A stretch of DNA of 25,912 nt from CAZUVQ01 sp964623915 (GCA_964623915.1 CAZUVQ010000012.1:1-25912), one strand, 5' to 3'; shown: positions 1-8,262, numbered from the stretch's first letter. The notes: a model not told the origin generated them from the letters alone. Program-made: numbers and translations.

Positions 1-1571
1 CATGAATTGTAAAAACTGTGAAAAGCCGCCGCAACCTCCATTACATATCGGGTTATTCTTGAAGGCTCATATGTTTCTGCCGCCACACGAATTTCCTCGG
101 GCATATCCGCAAGTTTTTTCATGAGAGAAATTTCCTCTTTTGCCACAAGAAACGAAGAATTTATTTCACTATATGGCAACGGCTTGAACCCTTCTTCTTC
201 CAATAGTCTTAAAATACTGCATATCCTTGCGTGGGCATACTGAACATAAAACACCGGATTATCATTTGACTGTTCAACGGCAAGCCCTAAATCAAAATCA
301 AAATGGCTCCCCGCCTGACGGAGGTTAAAGAAAAACCTTGCGGCATCTATTCCGATATCCTCAATAAGGTCAGATAAAGCTATCATTTTACCCGTACGCT
401 TGCTCATTCTCACAACCTCACCATTCTCCATAAGCCGAACAAGCTGCATTGTAATAACATGAAGCCTGTCGGGGTCAACCCCCAGCGCCTTTAAGGCACC
501 CTTCATTCTTGCTATATGGCCGTGATGATCTGCACCCCAGATATTAATGGCAATGTCAGCGCCTCGAGTTAATAGCTTATTTCTGTGATAAGCTATATCA
601 GCAGCAAAATATGTTGGAACACCATTTGCACGGACTAATACATCGTCCTTATACGAACGGTCATTATCGCCTTTTTTTTCTATAAAATTGGTGCTTTTAA
701 ACCAGATTGCACCTTCTTTTTCATACACAACATCAGTTTTCTTTAAAATCTCAACCGTTTCCATTACCTCTCCTGCGTCATGAAGCGAGCTTTCCATAAA
801 CCAAGTATCATACTTTATTCTGTATGCCTCAAGGTCACTTTTCATTCTTTTAAGGTTTTTCGGGAGTGCGTATTTTATGAGCTCCTGTCGTCTTGCTTCC
901 TCATCAAGCCCTTTTAATTTATCACCAAATTCATCAATAAAATTTTGGGAATGCTCACGAATGTCATCCCCCTGATAACCGTCCTCGGGAAACTCTATTT
1001 CCTCACCTAAAATCTGTCTGTAACGCGCATCAAGTGAACGGCCGAACTTGTCAATCTGTGCGCCTGCATCATTTACATAAAATTCCCTTGAAACCTCATA
1101 GCCGGCTTTCTTTAAAATTGCCGCCAAACAGTCACCTATTGCGCCGCCCCGGGCATTACCCATATGCATGGGCCCTGTGGGGTTAGCACTTACAAATTCA
1201 ACGCATATTTTCTTGCCTCTACCCACATCAGTAAACCCGTAATTTTCTCCCATTCTCTCGATTTCTTCGAGAGCTTTATATATATAACCGGAGTCAAGAT
1301 AAAAATTAATAAAACCAGCCCCGGCTACGTCCACTTTTAAAATCATTTCATCTTTTTTTATATTGCCTGCAATATTTTCAGCAATTTCTTTCGGAGCACG
1401 GTGAACCAGCCTTGCCATAATCATTGCAAGGTTTGTCGAATAGTCTCCGTTTGTCTCATCTTTGGGAACTTCAATTAAAAACTCAGGTATATTAGTATCG
1501 GGATAAGTCGCTTCGGCGGCCCCCTGTAAAAGTGCTTTTAATTTATGTTCGCATTTTTCAAGAACTGTCAT
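1..1571 (-). CDS. argS: Arginyl-tRNA synthetase, C terminus cut by window edge
   Basis: This class I aminoacyl-tRNA synthetase charges tRNA-Arg with arginine in the cytoplasm. About 523 codons are visible; the usual length is near 560, so roughly the last 40 residues, the end of the anticodon-binding domain, lie outside the window. The N-terminal Arg-tRNA synthetase domain is followed by the nucleotide-binding motif NPTGPMHMGN (residues 130-139, with HMGN as the HIGH equivalent) and by RMSKRTG (M389) as the KMSKS equivalent. A DALR-type helical domain follows (YAHARICSILR). The ATG at 1571 is preceded by AAAGGAGAA at a good distance. The DUF1934 gene ends 16 bases upstream, so the two are probably cotranscribed, as in Bacillus subtilis ywiB-argS. 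Identity is clear from the motifs. Confidence 0.97.
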   Translation of the reverse strand, partial: MTVLEKCEHKLKALLQGAAEATYPDTNIPEFLIEVPKDETNGDYSTNLAMIMARLVHRAPKEIAENIAGNIKKDEMILKVDVAGAGFINFYLDSGYIYKALEEIERMGENYGFTDVGRGKKICVEFVSANPTGPMHMGNARGGAIGDCLAAILKKAGYEVSREFYVNDAGAQIDKFGRSLDARYRQILGEEIEFPEDGYQGDDIREHSQNFIDEFGDKLKGLDEEARRQELIKYALPKNLKRMKSDLEAYRIKYDTWFMESSLHDAGEVMETVEILKKTDVVYEKEGAIWFKSTNFIEKKGDNDRSYKDDVLVRANGVPTYFAADIAYHRNKLLTRGADIAINIWGADHHGHIARMKGALKALGVDPDRLHVITMQLVRLMENGEVVRMSKRTGKMIALSDLIEDIGIDAARFFFNLRQAGSHFDFDLGLAVEQSNDNPVFYVQYAHARICSILRLLEEEGFKPLPYSEINSSFLVAKEEISLMKKLADMPEEIRVAAETYEPSRITRYVMEVAAAFHSFYNS

Positions 1572-1587
1572 TTATTTATATTCTCCT

Positions 1588-2016
1588 TTACGCTTCACGA
1601 ATATTAAGTATCAAATTATGTTCAGCTTTTGCCGCATTATCTATTTCAAGTAAGTAGTTTATCTCTATGTCTCCGCCTTTTTCATCTATGTTTACAGACA
1701 CTTCGTCAGCTACAATGCCGACTGTAAAACTGCCGTACGGCGTTTCGTAATGCCCTAAATATTTTTCTCCCTGCTTAAATACCATCTGGGTGTTAATTGA
1801 ACCGAACCTCGTCATTGTAACTGTATCACCATCAACCTTTAAAGTTGTTTTTGTACCGTTATCAAATCCTGTCATCTCCGTCTCATTATAGGAAAAAAAA
1901 TGTTTACTACCCTTTTTATAATACTTTCCTTCTGTAACAAGCTCTATCATATCCTCACGGCTTGCTTCAACAAGTTGTTCTTTTCCTGTAATCGAGATAA
2001 TAACATTTTTATTCAT
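1588..2016 (-). CDS. DUF1934 family protein (YwiB-like)
   Basis: A 142-residue cytoplasmic protein with no signal peptide or membrane segment. Its beta-rich pattern and the central stretch TRFGSINTQMVFKQGEKYLG, followed by ETPYGSF, match the DUF1934/YwiB family, small calycin-like beta-barrel proteins of unknown biochemical role. The family is typically encoded directly upstream of argS, as here. The C-terminal IEINYLLEIDN strand is also typical. The ATG at 2016 has AAAAGGAGT at proper spacing, and a sigma-A promoter lies about 55 bases upstream. The gene is probably first in an operon with argS. No ligand or reaction can be proposed from the sequence. Confidence 0.85.
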   Translation of the reverse strand: MNKNVIISITGKEQLVEASREDMIELVTEGKYYKKGSKHFFSYNETEMTGFDNGTKTTLKVDGDTVTMTRFGSINTQMVFKQGEKYLGHYETPYGSFTVGIVADEVSVNIDEKGGDIEINYLLEIDNAAKAEHNLILNIREA

Positions 2017-2070
2017 AATATTAACTCCTTTTTATCTTGAGTCCAGTTATGTAGGTAACCTTCTTTATTA

Positions 2071-2099
2071 ATTGTAGCATATATTATAACCTTTGGCAA
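2071..2099 (-). promoter_or_regulatory. Sigma-A promoter of the DUF1934-argS operon
   Basis: On the minus strand, TTGCCA (2094-2099) and TACAAT (2071-2076) are separated by exactly 17 bases. The start codon lies about 55 bases downstream. The spacing and match to TTGACA/TATAAT are good. No T-box or other leader structure is visible in the short 5' region, so tRNA-responsive control of argS from here looks unlikely. Confidence 0.65.
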
Positions 2100-2120
2100 T
2101 CTGTAATAAGTACCACAATA

Positions 2121-3152
2121 TCATTTTTTTACGGCTAACTGTATTAATTGGTCAATAAGGTCACTATATTCTATGCCGCAGTGTGCCCAAAGCTTAGGAT
2201 ACATGCTGATAGATGTAAAACCCGGTAAAGTGTTAATTTCATTAAAATATATGTCGCCTGTCTTTTTGTGTACAAAAAAATCGACCCTTGACAAGCCCTT
2301 GCACAAAATAGCTGTATATATCTTTAATGCATATTCTCTGATTTTTTCTGCTGTATCCTCCTGTATCGGTGCAGGTATAGTAAGCCCTGAGGCATTGTCA
2401 ATATATTTTGCGTTATAATCGTAAAACTCGTTTGAAGGGGTAATCATACCTACTACGGATGCCTTTGGCTCTTCATTTCCCAATACTGCACACTCAACCT
2501 CATATCCGTCAATAAACTCTTCACAGAGAATTCTTGTATCAACCTTTGCGGCCTCATCAATTGCTGTTTTCAACTGACCACGTGACAAAACCTTTGTAAC
2601 GCCCAGTGAAGAACCGGCATTGCTTGGTTTAATAAAAACAGGATACGAAAACTTTGTTTCAACCTCATCTGCCATCTTTTCATTATACGGAGCGTTTAAA
2701 ACAATCCAATCAGCCTGAGGTACCCCTACAGAGCATGCAAACAGCTTTGTAGAGCCTTTATCCATTCCAACGGAAGATGATAAAACACCCGACCCAACGT
2801 ATGGAATACCCGATAGTTCAAAAAGCCCTTGAATACAACCGTCCTCGCAAAAATCCCCGTGCATTACAGGAAAACAAACGTCTATATTAATTATTCCGTC
2901 GTCCGTAATAAGACCGTGATGCACCCTGTCAGGCGACAATACTGCCCATTTATTATCAAGGCTTTCCCATGAGCCATCAGAAATTTGTTCGCTTGTAGCA
3001 TCAGTCAGAAGCCATCTGCCGTCTTTTGTTATTCCAACAGTGATAATATTATATTTTCCCTTATGTATATTCTTTAATACGGATGCTGTCGAAAGGCGTG
3101 AAACCTCATGCTCCCCCGAAACTCCGCCGAATAAAATCAGCAAATTTTTCAT
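2121..3152 (-). CDS. ddl: D-alanine--D-alanine ligase
   Basis: ATP-grasp enzyme that joins two D-alanines for the peptidoglycan pentapeptide in the cytoplasm. It has 343 residues from the chosen start. Visible motifs are GGVSGEHEVS (9-18), HGDFCEDGCIQG (98-109), the ATP-grasp segment FIKPSNAGSSLGVTKV (from 173), the omega-loop segment FYDYNAKY (243-250), and EINTLPGFTSISMYP (305-319), which carries metal ligands. The tyrosine-bearing omega loop favours the D-Ala-D-Ala type over VanA-like D-lactate ligases. The ATG at 3152 was chosen because GGAGG stands just upstream and the glycine-rich motif then begins at the usual distance; the frame could extend 17 codons further but without a ribosome site. 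A transposase remnant ends 34 bases upstream. Confidence 0.95.
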   Translation of the reverse strand: MKNLLILFGGVSGEHEVSRLSTASVLKNIHKGKYNIITVGITKDGRWLLTDATSEQISDGSWESLDNKWAVLSPDRVHHGLITDDGIINIDVCFPVMHGDFCEDGCIQGLFELSGIPYVGSGVLSSSVGMDKGSTKLFACSVGVPQADWIVLNAPYNEKMADEVETKFSYPVFIKPSNAGSSLGVTKVLSRGQLKTAIDEAAKVDTRILCEEFIDGYEVECAVLGNEEPKASVVGMITPSNEFYDYNAKYIDNASGLTIPAPIQEDTAEKIREYALKIYTAILCKGLSRVDFFVHKKTGDIYFNEINTLPGFTSISMYPKLWAHCGIEYSDLIDQLIQLAVKK

Positions 3153-3186
3153 TTTTTTAATACCTCCAATGATAATGCAGTTTAAA

Positions 3187-3552
3187 TTAAAAATAACAAT
3201 CATATTTCCATTTTATGGGGTTTGCATCCATATATTCACATATTTCCCGATAGTCACTCTCGTTTCTGATAACATGGTCGTAAAAAGACTTTTGCCACAT
3301 TTTTAAACCTGCCTGCTTTGTCACAGCACCTTTAAATTGCTGAATAACACGGGAAATGGTAGGCAGAGGATTATTTGTTTCTCTGTTACAATGCATTAGA
3401 ATTATCATATGTATATGGTTTGGCATTATTACGTATTTATCAATTATTACATCTTTTTTGTAAATACCTTCAAACCCTTCGATTTCTTTGTCTATGGTTA
3501 AACCGTATTCCGAAGGTGTGATTTGTCCTGCGGGCGACCTTTGTTCGTCAGT
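3187..3552 (-). pseudogene. Remnant of a REP-associated tyrosine transposase (RAYT, TnpA_REP/Y1 family)
   Basis: The frame is open from just after a stop at 3553-3555 to a stop at 3187. The first ATG is 43 codons in (position 3426), giving only 79 residues. Family motifs are clear: DKYVIMPNHIHMIIL with the HUH metal-binding pair (H-x-H), TISRVIQQFKGAVTKQ, WQKSFYDHVIRNESDY with the likely catalytic tyrosine, and a YMDANPIKW ending. The N-terminal part of the family, normally ending in a YFVTICT-like strand, is missing, and no ATG, GTG or TTG exists in frame before the HUH motif. It lies between rsmI (13 bases away) and ddl on the same strand. No flanking REP hairpins were recognised. It is most likely a dead fragment, although a shortened peptide could still be made. 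Confidence 0.8.
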
Positions 3553-3565
3553 TTATTCTACTGCA

Positions 3566-4396
3566 TTAAAACTTTAATTCTTTATAAATATCTCTTTTGG
3601 TTACTCCTCTATCTGCAGCAACACTTTTCATTGCCGATTTCTCATCATTTCCAAGCCTTATATAATACTCGAAATGCTCTTTTATGCTCATATTTTCAAA
3701 AATGCTGCCGTTATCTTCTTCATGTTCAGGGGCTACCACTAAAACAAACTCGCCCTTCGGTGGTTTTTCGTCGGAATATATTTCCTGTGCCCCCGACAGC
3801 GTTGTTCTTATAGTCTGTTCATGTATTTTCGTAAGCTCTCGGCAAAGTGTAATTTCCCTATCCCCAAAAGCTTCATACAAATCCTTCAAAGTCTGCCTAA
3901 TCTTATGGGGAGCCTCATAAAAAATCAGCGTTCGCTTTTCATTTTTTATTTCTTCAAGGCGTTCCATGCGACTTTTTTTGTTTACTGAAAGAAAACCTTC
4001 AAATGCAAATCTTCCTGTGGGCAGACCTGAAACAATCAGCGCGCATATTGCGGCAACAGGACCTGGAATCGGCACGACATTTATACCTTCCATAGCACAA
4101 AGTGCAACAAGTTCCTCTCCCGGGTCAGAAATGGCAGGTGTTCCAGCATCGGATACCAAGGCAATGTTTTTGCCTTCCTTCAAAAGCTTTACAATTTGTT
4201 CCCCTTTTTCACGGCGGTTATGCTCAAAATAGCTTATCTGTTGCTTTTTTAGCCCTAAATGATTTAAAAGCTTCACGGTATGGCGCGTGTCTTCGGCAGC
4301 AATAATATCAGCCATTTCAAGAGTTTGCTGAAGCCTTACAGATATATCCGAAAGATTTCCAATCGGAGTTGCGCAAAGATATAGTGTTCCGCTCAT
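3566..4396 (-). CDS. rsmI: 16S rRNA (cytidine-1402-2'-O)-methyltransferase
   Basis: SAM-dependent tetrapyrrole-methylase-fold enzyme that 2'-O-methylates C1402 in the 16S rRNA decoding centre. It has 276 residues, normal for the family. Motifs seen are GTLYLCATPIGNLSD (3-17), IIAAEDTR (31-38), SDAGTPAISDPG, VPIPGPVAAICALIVSGLPT, and EAPHKIRQTLKDL. The C-terminal helical region (KSAMKSVAADRGVTKRDIY) is the usual small HTH-like domain. The start codon overlaps the stop of trmN6 by four bases (ATGA at 4393-4396), so translation is probably coupled. The pairing of these two RNA methyltransferase genes resembles Bacillus yabB-yabC. Confidence 0.96.
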   Translation of the reverse strand: MSGTLYLCATPIGNLSDISVRLQQTLEMADIIAAEDTRHTVKLLNHLGLKKQQISYFEHNRREKGEQIVKLLKEGKNIALVSDAGTPAISDPGEELVALCAMEGINVVPIPGPVAAICALIVSGLPTGRFAFEGFLSVNKKSRMERLEEIKNEKRTLIFYEAPHKIRQTLKDLYEAFGDREITLCRELTKIHEQTIRTTLSGAQEIYSDEKPPKGEFVLVVAPEHEEDNGSIFENMSIKEHFEYYIRLGNDEKSAMKSVAADRGVTKRDIYKELKF

Positions 4397-5133
4397 CTCC
4401 CCGTTTCCCTTTCGTAAATTTCATTTATTTCATCGGTATAATTACCGTTTTTTTCATAGATATAAAGCACGGGCAGGTTTTTGACAAATGGCCCTCCGCC
4501 TTTAATCCCCTCTATCAGCAGAAGATTAGGCTCACGCCCTTCATATGGGGCAACCATACGAAGCCTTTTAGGTTCAATTTTGTATTTTCGCATACAGCAT
4601 ATTACATCTGCAATTCTGTTTGCACGGTGCACCATGCAAAGGTTCCCACCGTATTTTAATATAGCCGCACTCTGGGAAATTACATCATCCAGAGAACATA
4701 GTATTTCATGCCTTGCAACAGCCTTAATATCGTCAGGATTTTTAAGACCGCCGCCGACTCTTTCGTATGGTGGATTGCATGTCACAGTATCAAACACTTC
4801 ATAGCCGTAAATTTTAGCGGCATCCAAGACATTGCCTTCCTGTATGTAAACATTCTCAATTTTATTGTATAATACACTTCGTTTTGCCATATCGGCAACA
4901 GGTGGAATTATTTCAAGCCCGCAAATTTTTGCGGCTTTGGTTTTTGCAGATAAAAGCAAGGGTATAATCCCCGTTCCCGTGCAAAGGTCCATAACACGGC
5001 CGCCCTTTTTAACATATGCAAAGCCAGCCAAAAGCACAGCATCTGTTCCGAAACAAAAACCGTTAGTTTTTTGAATAATATAAAGCCCTTTTATTTGTAA
5101 ATCATCAAGCCTTTCGCCTTCATAAAGAATCAT
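4393..5133 (-). CDS. tRNA1(Val) (adenine(37)-N6)-methyltransferase family protein
   Basis: Rossmann-fold SAM-dependent N6-adenine methyltransferase of 246 residues, related to E. coli TrmN6 and B. subtilis YabB, which modify A37 next to the tRNA anticodon. The N terminus carries the family segment TNGFCFGTDAVLLAGF. Motif I is MDLCTGTGIIPLLL (48-61) and the catalytic motif is CNPPYERVGG (119-128), the NPPY signature of base N6-methylation. The ATG at 5133 follows AAGGTGG. The gene lies downstream of a ferredoxin gene with a hairpin between them, and its stop overlaps the rsmI start. The fold and target base are well supported. The exact tRNA substrate is inferred from family context. Confidence 0.9.
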   Translation of the reverse strand: MILYEGERLDDLQIKGLYIIQKTNGFCFGTDAVLLAGFAYVKKGGRVMDLCTGTGIIPLLLSAKTKAAKICGLEIIPPVADMAKRSVLYNKIENVYIQEGNVLDAAKIYGYEVFDTVTCNPPYERVGGGLKNPDDIKAVARHEILCSLDDVISQSAAILKYGGNLCMVHRANRIADVICCMRKYKIEPKRLRMVAPYEGREPNLLLIEGIKGGGPFVKNLPVLYIYEKNGNYTDEINEIYERETGR

Positions 5134-5149
5134 AAAACCACCTTAAAAT

Positions 5150-5191
5150 AGCAAACTGCAGCCGGGATACATTATCCTGCTGCAGTCTGCT
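5150..5191 (-). terminator. Long hairpin between ferredoxin gene and trmN6, possible partial terminator
   Basis: The minus-strand transcript can fold from 5191 to 5150 into a long stem. AGCA pairs with TGCT, CTGCAGC pairs with GCTGCAG, and GATA pairs with TATC around an ATG loop, with one small internal mismatch. It starts six bases after the ferredoxin stop. The following bases (ATTTTAAGG) give only a short U tract, so it may attenuate or set the mRNA 3' end and not stop transcription fully. trmN6 follows without another clear promoter, which fits partial readthrough. Confidence 0.55.
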
Positions 5192-5196
5192 ATAAA

Positions 5197-5367
5197 TCAT
5201 CCCTGTGAAGGAGCATCAACAGGACAAACATTAGCGCAGTTACCACAATCAATACATGTATCAGCGTCAATCAAAAACTTTGAGTCACCTGCCGAAATAC
5301 ATGATACAGGACATTCTGCCTCACAAGCTCCACAGCTAATGCATTCATCAGATATTACGTATGCCAT
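5197..5367 (-). CDS. 2[4Fe-4S] ferredoxin
   Basis: A 56-residue clostridial-type ferredoxin, a soluble low-potential one-electron carrier. Two cluster motifs are complete: C9-x2-C12-x2-C15-x3-C19-P and C38-x2-C41-x2-C44-x3-C48-P. The spacing is the classic pattern for two [4Fe-4S] cubane clusters. An extra cysteine at 23 is common in this family. The ATG at 5367 has AAGGAGGTG eight bases upstream, a very strong ribosome site. It has its own promoter and is followed by a long hairpin, which suggests high, largely monocistronic expression. No partner oxidoreductase is adjacent except the nitroreductase-family gene just upstream, and a functional link to that is only a guess. Confidence 0.95.
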   Translation of the reverse strand: MAYVISDECISCGACEAECPVSCISAGDSKFLIDADTCIDCGNCANVCPVDAPSQG

Positions 5368-5393
5368 TTAAACACACCTCCTTGCTGTTTTTT

Positions 5394-5422
5394 AATGTAT
5401 CACAAAAATATTAATTTTTCAA
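5394..5422 (-). promoter_or_regulatory. Sigma-A promoter of the ferredoxin gene
   Basis: On the minus strand, TTGAAA (5417-5422) and TACATT (5394-5399) are separated by 17 bases and lie about 27 bases upstream of the start codon. The -35 box is part of a 9-bp inverted repeat (5404-5412 with 5421-5429), an AT-only stem followed by G. That stem may also serve as a weak terminator for the nitroreductase gene ending at 5430. Confidence 0.6.
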
Positions 5423-5429
5423 TATTTTT

Positions 5430-5993
5430 TTACTTAAAATTTATAATAACTTCATCAAGACTTCTTTTAGGAACGCAAAGAGATGTATCGGATTCCCTAA
5501 AATATTTAACATCGCCTTTGTATTCAACGGCTCTCGACGTTTCCATCGGGTACCCCAAAGCTATCAGTGAAACAACCAAAAGGTTTTCGGGAAGACAAAA
5601 AAACTGTGCGGTTTTTATTTTATCTATAGCTCCAAGCCAGCAAGATGCAATCCCCCGGTTTTGCGCAGCAATAATAATACTCATTGCCGCCGCACCCGCA
5701 TCAAGCTCAAAGTCTTCTTTTTTTATGTATTTATCATTTAATAAAGCAATATATGCCGTGGGTGTTTCACCTTTTTTCGGCATTCCCTCGCCGTTTAAAT
5801 AAGCCGCCCATCTTGTCAGAGGGAATATTTTATCACAATCCATCTTCTCATTAACAAAGGCGTATTTTAAGGGTTGCAGGTTTGCCCCCGAAGGAGCAAG
5901 ACGTGCACAATCGATAAAACTTATAATATCGTTGGTATCTATATGAGCCTGTCTGAATTTTCTTATAGTACGTCTTTTTTTTAAAAGTTCCAC
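5430..5993 (-). CDS. Nitroreductase family protein
   Basis: FMN-dependent oxidoreductase of the nitroreductase superfamily, 187 residues, cytoplasmic. Diagnostic segments are RRTIRKFRQ (7-15), the phosphate- and flavin-contacting start of the domain; CARLAPSGANLQPLKYAFV; and AAAMSIIIAAQNRGIASCWLGAID, the conserved mid-domain helix and strand. NLLVVSLIALGYPME is the typical late motif. The start is a GTG at 5993 preceded by AAAGGGTGA; no better ATG exists near it. It follows the clpE-like gene by 16 bases, so the two are probably cotranscribed. The natural substrate cannot be told; the family reduces nitroaromatics, quinones, flavins or enoates. The short length suits the small single-domain subgroup. 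Confidence 0.88.
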   Translation of the reverse strand: MELLKKRRTIRKFRQAHIDTNDIISFIDCARLAPSGANLQPLKYAFVNEKMDCDKIFPLTRWAAYLNGEGMPKKGETPTAYIALLNDKYIKKEDFELDAGAAAMSIIIAAQNRGIASCWLGAIDKIKTAQFFCLPENLLVVSLIALGYPMETSRAVEYKGDVKYFRESDTSLCVPKRSLDEVIINFK

Positions 5994-6009
5994 AAAATCA
6001 CCCTTTACT

Positions 6010-8262
6010 TTAAGATAATATTAAATTTTCTTCGTCACAAGTCACAGTTATCTTTCCCTTTTCTAAAGCTTTACCGGAAATAATCATATGCGCAATTTTG
6101 TCCTCCAGCTCACGCTGAATAGCACGACGCAAAGGCCTTGCACCCTGTTTGGGGACAATTGCCTTATTTAATAGCATGGTCATAGCAGAATCTGTTATTT
6201 CAAATTGTATTTTTCTGTCTGCAAGCATTCCCTCAAGCTCAGACAAAAGCTTTTTCAGTATTTCCATTAAAATTTCGTTGCTCAAAGATTTAAAGGTGAT
6301 AACTGCATCAATCCTGTTGATAAATTCCGGTCGGAAAATCTCCTTTAGTGCGGTTTTTACCTTCTCCACAGAGGCATCCTCCTCGTTTACCGTGTATCCC
6401 GGAGCGTTGCCCTTATAATCACTTCCTGCATTTGATGTCATAATTACCATGGTGTTTCGGAAATCTATGAATTTGCCGTGGCTGTCTGTAATTCTTCCGT
6501 CCTCTAAAATCTGCAAAAGAATATTTAAAACATCTGCATGTGCTTTTTCAATTTCATCAAGCAGAATTATTGAATACGGTTTTCTTCTGATTTTCTCCGT
6601 CAATTGACCTGCATCGTCATATCCCACATAACCGGGAGGTGAACCTATTATTTTGGAAACTGTGTGCTTTTCCATGTATTCCGACATATCAAGGCGGATA
6701 AGCGCTTCCTCAGAGTCAAAAACTGCTTCGGAAAGTGCTAAAACAAGCTCTGTTTTCCCAACGCCCGTAGGACCGGTAAAAATAAATGAAACAGGACGGC
6801 GTTTTTTCGAAAGACCTATGCGGCTTCTTCTTATAGCAGATGCAACCACTGCTATAGCCTCATCCTGTCCCTTGACTCTGCGTTTTAAAGTATCTTCAAG
6901 CTCCAACAGACGTTTATTTTCATCCATTGTCATGCTTTTTGCCGGAATTTTTGTCCAACGTTCTATAACACATGCAACGTCCTCAACCGTAAGTCTTATG
7001 TCTTTTTGTTTTTCCTCAAGCTTTGCTAACTCACACTCAATTTTACACTGATTTGTGCGAAGGTCAGCAAGCGTACGGAAATCCTCCTCTGTAACAGCTT
7101 CTGATGACTGCTCTATTCTGTCATTTATATTCGACAGCTCACGCCTTAATCTGATTGCCTTTGAAAGGCTTACATTATTAAGATTTACCCTTGATGCCGC
7201 CTCGTCAATAACATCTATTGCCTTGTCAGGCAGAAAACGGTCTGTTATATATCTCTCGCTTAAATCTGCCGCTGCCCTGATTACGTCATCAGAAATCATA
7301 ACCTTGTGATAACTTTCGTAATAACCACGAATGCCCTTTATTATTTCTACCGTTTCTTCAATTGTTGGTTCTTCAACGATTATTGGCTGAAAACGGCGTT
7401 CCAGAGCAGCGTCTTTTTCAATATACTTTCTGTATTCCGTTGTAGTGGTAGCACCTATTACCTGAATTTCCCCCCTTGCAAGAGAAGGCTTTAATATGTT
7501 TGCCGCACTCATTGCTCCCTCGGCATCACCTGCGCCGACAATATTATGAAGCTCATCAATGACAAGTATTATATTCCCTGTTTTTTTAACCTCATCAAGT
7601 ATATTTTTAAGGCGAGCCTCAAATTGACCGCGGAACTGCGTTCCGGCAACAATTGAAGTAAAATCAAGTAAATATACTCTTTTATCTAAAAGCTTTTCAG
7701 GAACCGTTCCCGCAACAATGCGAGTTGCAAGACCTTCTGCAATAGCTGTTTTTCCGACACCCGGTTCCCCGATTAAGCATGGATTGTTTTTTGTTCTGCG
7801 ATTTAAAATCTCTATACACCGTGTTATTTCGGCTTCACGACCTATAACAGCGTCTAAATTACCTTCTGCCGCTTTTTTAGTCAAATCCTGTCCGTAAGAT
7901 TCGAGAAGGCTTTTCTTTTTCGGTTTGTCCTTCTTTTTATCCTTTTCTCCGACTGTTGTTTTTCCCTCTTCACTTTTGTCACTGCCCATCATTTTAAAGA
8001 AGCTTTTCAAGGGGTCATCTTTCTCATCATCCAATTCTGAATTTTCTATGTCCGGAGAAATGCCAAGCATTTCAGTAACCTGATCCTCAAGGTTGTCCAT
8101 ATCTTCAGTATTAAGACCCATTGCTTGCATTGATTTAGACAGGTCAATCCCCAAATCTTGTGCGCAAGGAAGGCAAAGCCCTTCATTTGAAGTAACACTA
8201 TTCTCTATTTTTGTAACAAAAACAACGGCAACGTTCTTTTTGCATCTTGAACACATCATCAT
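6010..8262 (-). CDS. clpE: ClpE-like Clp ATPase with N-terminal zinc finger
   Basis: AAA+ protein unfoldase of 750 residues that would feed substrates to ClpP or act as a disaggregase. The N terminus has a C4-type zinc finger (C4-x2-C7, C30-x2-C33) in place of the double-helical ClpC N-domain, which is the mark of ClpE. A charged linker (about 75-118) follows. AAA domain 1 has Walker A GEPGVGKT (165-172) and Walker B LVIDE. A short coiled-coil middle domain lies around 370-425. AAA domain 2 has GPTGVGKT (497-504) and LLDEIEKAH. At the usual ClpP-docking loop the tripeptide is PGY (621-623), not the common L/V/I-G-F. An AAAGG site precedes the ATG at 8262. No ctsR, mcsA or mcsB lies next to it. 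ClpC is the alternative name, but the zinc finger favours ClpE. Confidence 0.9.
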   Translation of the reverse strand: MMMCSRCKKNVAVVFVTKIENSVTSNEGLCLPCAQDLGIDLSKSMQAMGLNTEDMDNLEDQVTEMLGISPDIENSELDDEKDDPLKSFFKMMGSDKSEEGKTTVGEKDKKKDKPKKKSLLESYGQDLTKKAAEGNLDAVIGREAEITRCIEILNRRTKNNPCLIGEPGVGKTAIAEGLATRIVAGTVPEKLLDKRVYLLDFTSIVAGTQFRGQFEARLKNILDEVKKTGNIILVIDELHNIVGAGDAEGAMSAANILKPSLARGEIQVIGATTTTEYRKYIEKDAALERRFQPIIVEEPTIEETVEIIKGIRGYYESYHKVMISDDVIRAAADLSERYITDRFLPDKAIDVIDEAASRVNLNNVSLSKAIRLRRELSNINDRIEQSSEAVTEEDFRTLADLRTNQCKIECELAKLEEKQKDIRLTVEDVACVIERWTKIPAKSMTMDENKRLLELEDTLKRRVKGQDEAIAVVASAIRRSRIGLSKKRRPVSFIFTGPTGVGKTELVLALSEAVFDSEEALIRLDMSEYMEKHTVSKIIGSPPGYVGYDDAGQLTEKIRRKPYSIILLDEIEKAHADVLNILLQILEDGRITDSHGKFIDFRNTMVIMTSNAGSDYKGNAPGYTVNEEDASVEKVKTALKEIFRPEFINRIDAVITFKSLSNEILMEILKKLLSELEGMLADRKIQFEITDSAMTMLLNKAIVPKQGARPLRRAIQRELEDKIAHMIISGKALEKGKITVTCDEENLILS

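Noticed and set aside
1572..2120. T-box leader controlling argS
   Set aside because: The space before argS is 16 bases and the space before the DUF1934 gene is about 100 bases, with no specifier stem or antiterminator seen.
2121..3152. Vancomycin-resistance type D-Ala-D-Lac or D-Ala-D-Ser ligase
   Set aside because: The omega-loop FYDYNAKY with tyrosines and the absence of vanH, vanX or vanT neighbours fit an ordinary D-Ala-D-Ala ligase.
2121..3203. Longer ddl starting at 3203
   Set aside because: The extra 17 codons lack a ribosome site, while GGAGG stands right before the ATG at 3152 and the conserved glycine-rich motif fits that start.
5404..5429. Clear intrinsic terminator after the nitroreductase gene
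   Set aside because: The 9-bp inverted repeat is nearly all A-T and overlaps the ferredoxin -35 box, so I record it only as a weak possibility under the promoter entry.
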